Assembly (NCBI GenBank): GCA_003161635.1 | Contig: PMOA01000139.1 | Location: forward strand, 54,782-100,454 | Direction: 5' to 3' | Source of the DNA: Limisphaerales bacterium | Lineage (GTDB): Bacteria > Verrucomicrobiota > Verrucomicrobiia > Limisphaerales > UBA11358 | Length of the DNA stretch: 45,673 nt | Part shown: piece after piece, positions 32,468 to 39,253 of the stretch | Layout: every line of letters starts with the position of its first letter | Position numbering within the stretch: position 1 is the first letter of the stretch | Notes under the pieces: generated by a model | What the model was told of the DNA's origin: nothing | The model's input: only the letters and a program-made list of their open reading frames with translations | The model's database searches: none | Made by a program: the position numbers and the translations under genes

Positions 32468-32666
32468 TTTGTCGTTCCTCAACGATTTGTTTCAGTTCGT
32501 TCAACTCGGTTGCGCTGAGACCTTTGTTGACGGCCAGTTCGATTTTCGGCTCCAGCCAGAATTTCGCCTCGCCGTCCGGCGAAATCACATGGACGTGCAT
32601 CCGCGATTCTTCACGCGAGAAGAAATAAAATCGGTAATTGCGATACCGAAAAATCGTCGGACTCAC
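32427..32666 (-). CDS. DUF4160 domain protein
   Basis: 79 residues with a GTG start. It matches DUF4160: SPTIFRYRNYRFYFFSREE, RMHVHVISPDGEAKFWLEP, then a helical tail LSATELNELKQIVEERQNEI. Upstream partner of the DUF2442 gene. The pair lies between copies 1 and 2 of the dinG 3' end, so it looks like cargo of an inserted segment. Confidence 0.88.
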   Translation of the reverse strand: MSPTIFRYRNYRFYFFSREESRMHVHVISPDGEAKFWLEPKIELAVNKGLSATELNELKQIVEERQNEIRDHWQRHFKS

Positions 32667-32706
32667 CTTGGCACAATACCAAATCCGCCGAATGATTCAA
32701 CCTGCA

Positions 32707-32750
32707 TTTCTCGACGCGCTGCCGAAATGTCCGGTGGAGATTGTTTGAAA
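32707..32750. repeat. dinG 3'-end direct repeat, copy 2
   Basis: 44-nt near-copy of 31761-31804 with the same reading (FLDALPKCPVEIV and stop). The two differences are GTA to GTG and GAA to GAG, both silent. It has no gene body in front of it, so it is a remnant. Confidence 0.85.
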
Positions 32751-32782
32751 TGCGTTTGCAATGAAACTAAAGCAACAACTAA

Positions 32783-33412
32783 CTACTTCGCTTCGCTCTT
32801 CACAACCCCGGCCTTTTTTAATTCTGCAAAGAAAAGGTCATGACGTTTTTGCAGGTCTGCAATTTTATCACGCAACTCAAGTGCATCAGTGCTTAACATG
32901 GCTTTGTCGTCCTTCACGGACTTTTGAACTTTTTTAACCGCGCTGGCGGCACTCGCCATTGCTAAATAGAGTTCATGAAACTGCGCAAAGACAGCTACTG
33001 CCGTTGCCGCATCAGAAAACGCAGCTTCTTTTTGTGAGGGCAGACTTTTCGCAACGAACCCATCGTCGGTTTTATATCGAGAAGAAAGCGGCAAAGAACC
33101 GTTTTCGGAAATTGGTTCAGAAAAAATCAAAGAGGAAAACCCAGAAACAAGAGCCTCTTCGTATGCAGATGGGGCTTGCGGATGAGCCGATTACAACATT
33201 GATGCTTCCATCGTAACTGGACTTGCTCGCGACAATTCAACTTCTTGCCAGCCTGATTTTTCCATTGCTCGCTTCGCCCCATCAAAATTAGGCGGCAAGT
33301 CTTTGGGCTGTCTGAAGAACAAGAGAAAGCCATGTTTTTCATTCGCCGGATAATCAAAAACGTTCGTTGCGCCAGCGCGCGCCTCTCCTTGAAATAAAAT
33401 TACTTCAAACAT
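32783..33412 (-). pseudogene. Unknown gene interrupted by an in-frame TAA
   Basis: One frame runs from ATG 33412 to the stop at 32783 (209 codons before the final stop) with a single TAA at 33191-33193 (codon 74). The first part starts MFEVILFQGEARAGATNVFD and includes FFRQPKDLPPNFDGAKRAME. The second part continues in frame with PSAYEEALVSGFSLIFSEPI and ends in a charged helical, coiled-coil-like tail (TDALELRDKIADLQKRHDLF). The even quality on both sides of the stop suggests one gene with a nonsense change. I recognise no family; a sequencing error is possible. It lies between dinG 3'-end copies 2 and 3. Confidence 0.6.
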
Positions 33413-33462
33413 TGTGTTTGGTTTACGCCCGCCAAAATCTCGTGTCGAGAAGAAAGGGGAAA

Positions 33463-33524
33463 AGTGGCACAGGCCTCCGGCCTGTGGAGTAATTACTTTT
33501 CACAGGCTGGAAGCCTATGCCACT
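33463..33524. repeat. AGTGGCA-type palindromic element, intergenic
   Basis: Ends AGTGGCACAGGC (33463-33474) and GCCTATGCCACT (33513-33524), one mismatch, with hairpins CACAGGCC-TCC-GGCCTGTG and AGGCT-GGA-AGCCT. Same two-hairpin plan as the other elements. It lies just ahead of the chimeric fragment at 33533. Confidence 0.8.
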
Positions 33525-33532
33525 CTGAAGCC

Positions 33533-33601
33533 ATGACGCGCACGGAAAAACTCCTGGCCGAATTCATCGCCCTTCCCAATTGCTTGGTGGAAATAGTCTG
33601 A
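33533..33601 (+). pseudogene. Chimeric remnant: peptidase gene start fused to dinG gene end
   Basis: A 22-codon frame reads MTRTEKLLAEFIALPNCLVE and ends IV-stop. The first part repeats the start of the M20 peptidase at 34351 (MTRTEKLLAELIALP), and the last part repeats the end of the helicase (LPKCPVEIV-stop). Both intact genes share GCGCTGCC at the corresponding spot, a microhomology that could have joined them. Too short to be a functional gene as far as can be told. Confidence 0.75.
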
Positions 33602-33607
33602 ACCGCC

Positions 33608-34192
33608 ATGGACTTTCACGATGCCCTAAAAATCGCCGGCGGCCTCGGCGCGCTGGTCCTGTTTGTTCCGATGGCGGTCGAAATGATCAAAGACGGCGGC
33701 GCCGGTCAAAGTTTTGCCACTTGGATGCTCTGGGCGGCGCTGGACACGATTTTAACCATCAGCCTTTTCCTGCAACGCGGTAATTATCTCCTGCCGCTTG
33801 GTTTTGCGGTCGGCGGCATCGTCCTGACGACACTGTTGCTAGTCAAGGGGCGTTTCGCCTGGGGCCGCATGGATAGTGTAATTTTGGTGCTCGTGCTTGG
33901 CTGCCTGATCGGCTGGAGGCTGGGTGGGGCAAAGACGGCCGCTGTTGCCGCCACGACAGGGATTTGTCTGGCGGGAATCCCCGGCTTGGTTGAGTTGTGG
34001 TGGAAACCGCAGCGGAAAGTGGGAAATATCTGGGGATGGTATGTCCTTGCCAACGGGTTGGCCTTTCTGGGCGGAACCTCCATAACACTGGAAGAACGTT
34101 TCGCTCCCGGAGTGTTTGCGGTGTTTTCGTTGCTGATGTTTGTTGCGAGTCGGAGACGGTGCGTCTCCATACCGCCACTTCCGGCTCAATAA
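33608..34192 (+). CDS. Polytopic membrane protein of unknown function
   Basis: 194 residues with about six or seven hydrophobic helices. The start MDFHDALKIAGGLGALVLFV and the GQSFATWMLWAALDTIL motif near 33-49 recall small PQ-loop or SemiSWEET-like membrane proteins, but similarity is weak. The C-terminal tail (SRRRCVSIPPLPAQ) looks added. A strong terminator lies about 60 nt after the stop. It sits between the chimeric remnant and the peptidase gene it resembles, so it probably came with the rearranged segment. Confidence 0.7.
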   Translation: MDFHDALKIAGGLGALVLFVPMAVEMIKDGGAGQSFATWMLWAALDTILTISLFLQRGNYLLPLGFAVGGIVLTTLLLVKGRFAWGRMDSVILVLVLGCLIGWRLGGAKTAAVAATTGICLAGIPGLVELWWKPQRKVGNIWGWYVLANGLAFLGGTSITLEERFAPGVFAVFSLLMFVASRRRCVSIPPLPAQ

Positions 34193-34253
34193 CACCAAAA
34201 CGTCACTTGCGAAATTCGGGAAGCGGATTAAGTTTGCATCGTTAGTTTAGGCA

Positions 34254-34303
34254 GCGGGCGTTGGGCATAAATCGTGTGTTACCCAACGCCCGCGTTGTTT
34301 TTC
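34254..34303 (+). terminator. Rho-independent terminator before the M20 peptidase gene
   Basis: Perfect 12-bp arms GCGGGCGTTGGG (34254-34265) and CCCAACGCCCGC (34282-34293) with a 16-nt loop, followed by a T-rich tract (GTTGTTTTT). It would end transcripts of the 194-residue membrane protein gene. Confidence 0.8.
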
Positions 34304-34350
34304 CAGCCAAGACTCGACACCCGCGCGCTCTGTCATTAAGCTGTTGGCGC

Positions 34351-35640
34351 ATGACGCGCACGGAAAAACTTCTGGCCGAACTCATCGCGCTGCCTAGCGT
34401 GAATCCCGCCTTCGTTCCGCTTTCGCCTGCGGTAGGGCCGCGCGGTCGCGCGGCCTCGGACGACCAGCAGGTCGTCCCTACCAACCCACACGCCGGGGAA
34501 AAGCGCGTCGCGGATTTTCTCGCCACCGTCGCCGCGCGCGCCGGGCTCGAAGTCGAATTCCAGAAGGTTCTGCCCGGTCGTTCCAATGTCATTGCCCGCC
34601 TCTTGCCGCGAAACAAAATCCGCCAAACCATCCTGCTCGCGCCACACCTCGACACCGTCAACGCCGACGATTCGCAATTCGTTCCGCGCCGGAAAAACGG
34701 CCGGCTGTACGGACGCGGCGCGTGTGACACCAAAGGTTCCGTCGCCGCAATGCTCACTGCGCTTTGCGAGCTGGCAAACGCAAAATCCCGTCCGCTCGGA
34801 ACCGAAATCGTTTTCGCGGGATTGGTTGACGAGGAACACGCGCAAGCCGGTTCGCGCGCGCTGGTGGGGAGCGCCTGCGGCTCGCAGGCTGTCGTCGCCG
34901 GCCCGGCGACGAGTGGTTGGCGAGCCGCCGAACACAGCAAGCCAGCGGCCTGCGCTCCCAAAAACAAAAATTTCGTTCCGATGAAAGCGGACCTGGCGAT
35001 TGTCGGCGAACCGACGCGATTGCAGGTTGTCACCGCGCACAAAGGCAGTTTGTGGTTGCAGCTCGAAACGTGCGGTAAGGCGGCGCACGGCGCCACACCG
35101 CAGCTCGGTCAAAACGCCGTCCATGAAATGGCGCGCATCGTGGACGCGCTCGAAACGGATTACGCCGCGCGGCTGCGAAAACGCCGGCATCCGCTGCTCG
35201 GCACGGCGACGGTGAACGTCGGCATGATTTCCGGCGGGGCACAACCGAATATCGTGCCTGACTACTGTGCCATTACCATTGATCGGCGGACGTTGCCGGG
35301 CGAAACGGAAACGAGCGTGCGGCGGGAAATTGCCGCGTTGCTGCGCGCGAAAAGATTGTCGGCGAAAATTTCCAGCACGAAGCTCGCGCCATGCCTGCCG
35401 CTGGAAACAAGTTCGAAGCTGCCGCTGGTCCGGCGCTTCCTGCGGAGCGTCGGCCAGACGCGGCCCGCGGGTGTTGATTTTTACTGCGACGCGGCGGTGT
35501 TGTCTCGTGGCGGCATTCCGAGCGTGGTGTTTGGTCCGGGTGACATCGCACAGGCGCACACGGCGGACGAATGGATTTCGCTGGATTCGCTGGAGCGCGG
35601 GAAGGACTTGATTTTGCGCTTTTTACATTCGCTTCCGTGA
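34351..35640 (+). CDS. M20-family metallopeptidase (ArgE/DapE/CPG2 type) with two repeat-encoded inserts
   Basis: 429 residues from ATG 34351; the frame is open upstream to 34261, but the duplicated start at 33533 and the terminator at 34254 support 34351. Metal and catalytic residues are visible: H99 and D101 in APHLDTV, D126 in ACDTKG, E161/E162 in LVDEEHAQAG, E220 in VGEPT, H246 in AAHGATP, and a late His in AQAHTADEW. It is a cytoplasmic amidohydrolase of N-acyl amino acids or peptides. Two stretches are extra: about residues 27-45 (in the element at 34431) and 173-203 (in the element at 34867). The second lies before the VGEPT strand. Substrate uncertain. Confidence 0.9.
   Translation: MTRTEKLLAELIALPSVNPAFVPLSPAVGPRGRAASDDQQVVPTNPHAGEKRVADFLATVAARAGLEVEFQKVLPGRSNVIARLLPRNKIRQTILLAPHLDTVNADDSQFVPRRKNGRLYGRGACDTKGSVAAMLTALCELANAKSRPLGTEIVFAGLVDEEHAQAGSRALVGSACGSQAVVAGPATSGWRAAEHSKPAACAPKNKNFVPMKADLAIVGEPTRLQVVTAHKGSLWLQLETCGKAAHGATPQLGQNAVHEMARIVDALETDYAARLRKRRHPLLGTATVNVGMISGGAQPNIVPDYCAITIDRRTLPGETETSVRREIAALLRAKRLSAKISSTKLAPCLPLETSSKLPLVRRFLRSVGQTRPAGVDFYCDAAVLSRGGIPSVVFGPGDIAQAHTADEWISLDSLERGKDLILRFLHSLP
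34431..34482. repeat. GGTAGGG-type palindromic element inside the peptidase gene
   Basis: 52 nt. Ends GGTAGGG/CCCTACC, with hairpins GGCCGCGCG-GT-CGCGCGGCC and GACGACC-AGCA-GGTCGTC. It differs from the intergenic copy at 12852-12903 at three loop positions only. It encodes VGPRGRAASDDQQVVPT in frame. Confidence 0.92.
34867..34959. repeat. GGGAGCGC-type multi-hairpin element inside the peptidase gene
   Basis: 93 nt (31 codons). Ends GGGAGCGC/GCGCTCCC with hairpins GCCTGCG-GCT-CGCAGGC and GTCGCCGG-C-CCGGCGAC, plus a weaker GTGGTTGGCG / CGCCGAACAC stem. It encodes an Ala/Ser-rich segment (CGSQAVVAGPATSGWRAAEH). Confidence 0.85.
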
Positions 35641-35647
35641 TTTTTTG

Positions 35648-35716
35648 TGGGAGGGACGGCGTGCCGCCGTCCCATTTTTTGATTTAGTTTGGGACGCCGA
35701 CACGGCGTCCCTCCCA
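35648..35716. repeat. TGGGAGGGACG-type palindromic element, intergenic
   Basis: Perfect 11-bp ends TGGGAGGGACG (35648-35658) and CGTCCCTCCCA (35706-35716), hairpins GGGACGGCG-TGC-CGCCGTCCC and GGGACGCCG-ACA-CGGCGTCCC. Eight nt after the peptidase stop; T-runs flank the first hairpin, so it may also end transcription. Confidence 0.88.
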
Positions 35717-35767
35717 AATTTGAATTCACTTTCCCGAAACGTCTCAGTTTCGTATTGTCCAACGCCC

Positions 35768-37051
35768 ATGTCTGAAGCCAATGCTAAAAACATCAAGACG
35801 GTGGACCACAAGCAGCACGCGGCGTTTTTCCGGCAAAGCGGCTGGCTGATGATCGCGACCATCGCGGGCGGCGCGATGACGTTCGGTGTGCATTTCCTGA
35901 CCAAGTCGGATTCCGTTCCCAAATCGCAATACGCGGCCTTCGGAACGCTGCTGATGGTGGTGGCGTGCCTGCCCACGATGCCATTGCAGATGATTTTTGC
36001 CCAGCAATCGGCGCTGGCGCTGGCGACGGGGCGCGAGCGGCAACTGGCGGGCATGATCCGGCTGGCATGGTTGTGGACGTTCATTGTGTGGCTGTTTGGC
36101 GCGGCGTCGGTTTTTGTGTTCCAGAAACAAATCGTCGCGGGCTGGCACCTGCCGGACGCGACCGGATTGTGGGTGACGCTGCTGCTGTTGTTATTTTCGC
36201 TATGGGTGCCGCTGTTCAGTGGCGTATTGCAAGGACGTCAGGATTTTTTCTGGTTGGGCTGGTCAACCATCCTGGGCGGCGTGGGCCGTTTCGCCGGGGC
36301 GGTGTTTCTGGTGCTGGCGTTGAGCTTGGGTTCAGCGGGGATGATGGCGGGCGCGTTGATGGGGGTCGGGTTATCAGCGGCCGTCGCCATCTGGCGGACG
36401 CGGGATTTGTGGTCACTCGTGGCTGAACGGTTCGATGGGAAAAATTTATTGCGCCAGGTGCTGCCGCTGGTGTTCGGCTTCGGCGCGTGCCAGTTCATGT
36501 TCACCTCGGACACGATGTTTGCGAAGGCGTATTTCAGCGATGACGAAATAGCGCCGTATGTGGCGGCGGGAACGCTGTCACGGGCGTTGTTGTGGCTGGT
36601 GATGCCACTGGCGGCAGTGATGTTTCCGAAAATTGTCCATGCGAGCGCCCGGTCGGAAAAAAGCAACTTGTTCGGAATCGTAGTGCTGGGCACAGCGGTG
36701 CTGGCCATCTGCGGCGGGCTGGGACTGTGGCTGGTGGGGCCGCTGGTGATCAAGCTGGTGTATAAATCAACTTACTTGGGCGCAGCGACGCTGATCCCAT
36801 GGTATGCTGGCGCGATGGTGCCGCTGGCGATGGCGAACGTGCTGGTGAACGATTTGCTGGCGCGGGCGCGTTTTGGCGTGGTGCCATGGATGGTGTTGCT
36901 GGCGGCGGCCTATGGTTTCACGCTGCCGGTGATGCTGAACCATTTTCCGGGGCGGCTGGAGGTGGTGCTGCAAACACTTGGCGCGTTCAACCTGCTGCTG
37001 TTCCTCGTCTGCGCGTGGTTCACATGGGGCAAAACCGGAGATCGGAGATAG
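35768..37051 (+). CDS. Polysaccharide/lipid-linked oligosaccharide flippase-like membrane protein (MOP superfamily)
   Basis: 427 residues from ATG 35768; an upstream GTG start at 35645 would translate a palindromic repeat and is rejected. About twelve hydrophobic helices in pairs. The start of the membrane part (FFRQSGWLMIATIAGGAMTF), an FSGVLQGRQDF segment near 155, and FTSDTMFAKAYFSDDEIAPY near 242 followed by VAAGTLSRALL resemble Wzx/MurJ-like oligosaccharide exporters. Transport of surface polysaccharide units is likely. The last residues (KTGDRR) and the stop lie in a GGAGAT-type repeat shared with the convergent GT2 gene, which is a plausible functional partner. Confidence 0.82.
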   Translation: MSEANAKNIKTVDHKQHAAFFRQSGWLMIATIAGGAMTFGVHFLTKSDSVPKSQYAAFGTLLMVVACLPTMPLQMIFAQQSALALATGRERQLAGMIRLAWLWTFIVWLFGAASVFVFQKQIVAGWHLPDATGLWVTLLLLLFSLWVPLFSGVLQGRQDFFWLGWSTILGGVGRFAGAVFLVLALSLGSAGMMAGALMGVGLSAAVAIWRTRDLWSLVAERFDGKNLLRQVLPLVFGFGACQFMFTSDTMFAKAYFSDDEIAPYVAAGTLSRALLWLVMPLAAVMFPKIVHASARSEKSNLFGIVVLGTAVLAICGGLGLWLVGPLVIKLVYKSTYLGAATLIPWYAGAMVPLAMANVLVNDLLARARFGVVPWMVLLAAAYGFTLPVMLNHFPGRLEVVLQTLGAFNLLLFLVCAWFTWGKTGDRR

Positions 37052-37138
37052 GAGTTTGGAGATGGGGAGGAATGGCGGTTTTCACATCAACCGGGCCACC
37101 CCAACTTCGATCGGCTATCTCCCATCTCCCAAGTCCGG
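37035..37138. repeat. GGAGAT-type inverted repeat overlapping two convergent gene ends
   Basis: Left arm CCGGAGATCGGAGATAGGAG and right arm ending CCCATCTCCCAAGTCCGG. The left arm supplies the C-terminal codons and TAG stop of the flippase gene; the right arm supplies those of the GT2 gene on the other strand. Confidence 0.65.
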
Positions 37139-37948
37139 TCCCGGCAACGGTCGCGGCGCCCGGAGTTTGGTGTAAATCCAGCCTTCCAGCGGACGCAACG
37201 GACGCAACCATTTGTAAAACGGCGAGTAAATCAGCCGGATGCGCACGACGGAAAGGAACATCGTCAGCGAGGAACGGAACAGCGTGACTTTTGAGCCGGC
37301 TTGATCCGTCCATTCGGTCGGCACCTCGCGGATGCGATAACCGGCGCGCTTGAGCGAGACCAGCAGGTTGATGTCAAAGGCCATGTCGGCGATGCGCAAA
37401 TTCGAATGGATTTTTTCCACCGCCTCGCGCTTCATCACCTTTGCCCCGCATTGCGTGTCATGGATGTTTAACCGGAAGAACAGTTGCACGATGGTGTGAA
37501 ACACCCGGCTGGCGAATCGCCGGTCGCCGGTCTGCGATTGATGAATGACCGAATCCGATAGCCAGCGCGAGCCGACGACGCAGTCCGCGTCGCCAATGTG
37601 CCGGACCAAATCCAGGAACGCCCGCGGCGTCGTCGCGCCGTCGGCATCCACGTAACCGATCAAATCGCCGAAGGAGGCGAGCTTGAGGCCTTCGATGAGC
37701 GCGCCGCCCTTGCCAATCGGCTCCTTGAATTCCAGCGCCCGCAGAACCGCCGGAAATTCCGCCACGATACGCCGAACCACCCCGAGCGTGTTGTCGGTGC
37801 AGCCGTTGAGCACAACGACGAGCTGGAATTTGCCGGAATAATTTTTCCCGAAAAATTGCGCGTAGTCGCGCAGCACCGGTTCGATGCGGCGCTCCTCGTT
37901 GTAAGCCGGAATGAGGAGCAACAGACTGGGATCAGGCACGGCCACCAA
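37115..37948 (-). CDS. Glycosyltransferase family 2 (dolichyl-phosphate sugar synthase-like)
   Basis: 277 residues. GT2 start LLLLIPAYNEERRIEPVL (about 9-26), NGCTDNT near 48, donor site GYVDADGATTP near 97 (Asp-x-Asp), VGSRW near 125 and TQCGAKVMKREAVEKI near 162, followed by a helical tail. It lacks the C-terminal membrane helices of some relatives. It would transfer a sugar from a nucleotide donor to a polyprenyl phosphate or a lipid carrier. It faces the flippase gene end to end. Confidence 0.9.
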   Translation of the reverse strand: MVAVPDPSLLLLIPAYNEERRIEPVLRDYAQFFGKNYSGKFQLVVVLNGCTDNTLGVVRRIVAEFPAVLRALEFKEPIGKGGALIEGLKLASFGDLIGYVDADGATTPRAFLDLVRHIGDADCVVGSRWLSDSVIHQSQTGDRRFASRVFHTIVQLFFRLNIHDTQCGAKVMKREAVEKIHSNLRIADMAFDINLLVSLKRAGYRIREVPTEWTDQAGSKVTLFRSSLTMFLSVVRIRLIYSPFYKWLRPLRPLEGWIYTKLRAPRPLPGPDLGDGR

Positions 37949-38026
37949 GTAACAGAAAACCGGCGAAATGCAATCACGGGCAAACTTTGGCTTGCGTCAA
38001 AAATCACAACCCGTTATGCAAACCGG

Positions 38027-39133
38027 ATGGATTCGCGCGAGGCGCTTATAGCCATCAACCTCATCGAGCATGTCGGCCCGGTGCGCGCGCGGCTGCTGCT
38101 GGAACATTTCGGCGACGCGCCAAAAATTCTTCAGGCGTCCCAGAGTGAACTGCGTCGCGTCCGCAACATCGGCGAGGAGACCGCCGGGGCGATTGCCAGT
38201 TGGGAGAAAACGGTTGACCTCACCGGGGAATTGAAACGCATCCAGGAATTCGGCTGTCACGTTTTGATTCAAAGCGACGAGGATTATCCCGAATCGCTCC
38301 GGCAAATCTACGACCCGCCGCTGGTGCTTTACGTCAAAGGCTCGCTGACCGCGAAGGACAAAAATGCCGTGGCGATGGTCGGTTCGCGGATGACGACACA
38401 TTACGGCATCGAGACCGCGCGCAAACTGGCCTATCAACTGGCCTATGTCGGCGTGACGGTCGTGAGCGGCGGCGCGCGCGGCATTGACACGGCGGCGCAT
38501 CAGGGCGCGCTGGCGGCGAAAGGACGGACGGTTTGTGTGCTCGGCACGGGCATCAACATCGTGTTCCCGCCGGAGAACGCGGAATTGTTCGGGCGCATTG
38601 CCGAATCCGGCGCGGTCATCACGCAATTCCCCTTCAACCGCAACGGAGACAAACAATCCTTCGCCATCCGCAACCGGATCATTGCCGGCATGACGCTTGG
38701 CACGGTTGTCGTGGAAGCGGACCTGCACAGTGGCGCGCTCATCACGGCGAATTTTGCGACGGAATATGGCCGGCAGGTTTTTGCCGTGCCCGGACGGATT
38801 GATTCGCCGCGCAGCAAGGGCTGTCACGACTTGATCAAAAAAGGCGCGAAGCTGTGCGAAGGCGCGGAGAATGTTTTGAGCGAGTTCGAGTATTTGTTTC
38901 CGGCGAGCAATCGTCCGCCGTCGCCGGGCGAGACCGGCGTTCTCCCGGCCATCACCCTGTCCGAAAACGAAAAACTCGTCTATGACGCGTTGAACAACGA
39001 GGAATCGAGTATTGATGAAGTCATCCGGCGCAGCGGTTTGCCGAGTTCGGCGGTCAGCGTGGCATTGCTGGGTCTGGAAATGAAGCACGTGGTCAAGCAA
39101 CTGCCGGGAAAGTTGTTCGTGCGCAACACGTGA
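38027..39133 (+). CDS. dprA: DNA-processing protein DprA
   Basis: 368 residues from ATG 38027; the longer upstream frame is antisense to the GT2 gene and is not taken. An N-terminal SAM/HhH-like part (ALIAINLIEHVGPVRARLLL) precedes the Rossmann core with AMVGSRMTTHYGIETA, VVSGGARGIDTAAHQGAL, GTGINIVFPPENAELF, SFAIRNRIIAGMTLGTVVVE and FAVPGRIDSPRSKGCHDLI. A C-terminal winged helix follows (ENEKLVYDALNNEESSIDEV). DprA loads RecA on incoming single-stranded DNA during natural transformation. It stands alone here and is followed by a palindromic element. Confidence 0.95.
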   Translation: MDSREALIAINLIEHVGPVRARLLLEHFGDAPKILQASQSELRRVRNIGEETAGAIASWEKTVDLTGELKRIQEFGCHVLIQSDEDYPESLRQIYDPPLVLYVKGSLTAKDKNAVAMVGSRMTTHYGIETARKLAYQLAYVGVTVVSGGARGIDTAAHQGALAAKGRTVCVLGTGINIVFPPENAELFGRIAESGAVITQFPFNRNGDKQSFAIRNRIIAGMTLGTVVVEADLHSGALITANFATEYGRQVFAVPGRIDSPRSKGCHDLIKKGAKLCEGAENVLSEFEYLFPASNRPPSPGETGVLPAITLSENEKLVYDALNNEESSIDEVIRRSGLPSSAVSVALLGLEMKHVVKQLPGKLFVRNT

Positions 39134-39136
39134 AAT

Positions 39137-39192
39137 TGTAGCGCCACTGTACGAGCGCCGAAAATCAGCGACGGTCATAGACCGCCGCTACA
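39137..39192. repeat. TGTAGCG-type palindromic element, intergenic
   Basis: Ends TGTAGCG (39137-39143) and CGCTACA (39186-39192), with stems GCGC...GCGC and CGGTC-ATA-GACCG. It begins 3 nt after the dprA stop. 56 nt, same plan as the other elements. Confidence 0.75.
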
Positions 39193-39253
39193 GCGAAACG
39201 GCTTGCGTCGTTGCGTGCGATGAACTAGAAATCGGCAAACACGGGACAAAATT

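Noticed and set aside
34261-34350. Upstream start of the M20 peptidase
   Set aside because: It would begin inside a terminator hairpin; the duplicated start at 33533 begins at the same MTRTEKLL.
34336-35559. 407-codon minus-strand frame opposite the M20 peptidase gene
   Set aside because: Antisense shadow; metal-binding residues are clear on the plus strand.
31867-35716. CRISPR array suggested by recurring palindromes
   Set aside because: The palindromes are not identical direct repeats, have no regular spacers and no cas genes nearby.
35645-35767. GTG start extending the flippase protein by 41 residues
   Set aside because: It would translate a palindromic element and has no membrane-protein character; ATG 35768 is better.
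37598-38026. N-terminal extension of dprA
   Set aside because: It runs antisense through the GT2 gene and has no DprA-like residues; ATG 38027 fits the family start.
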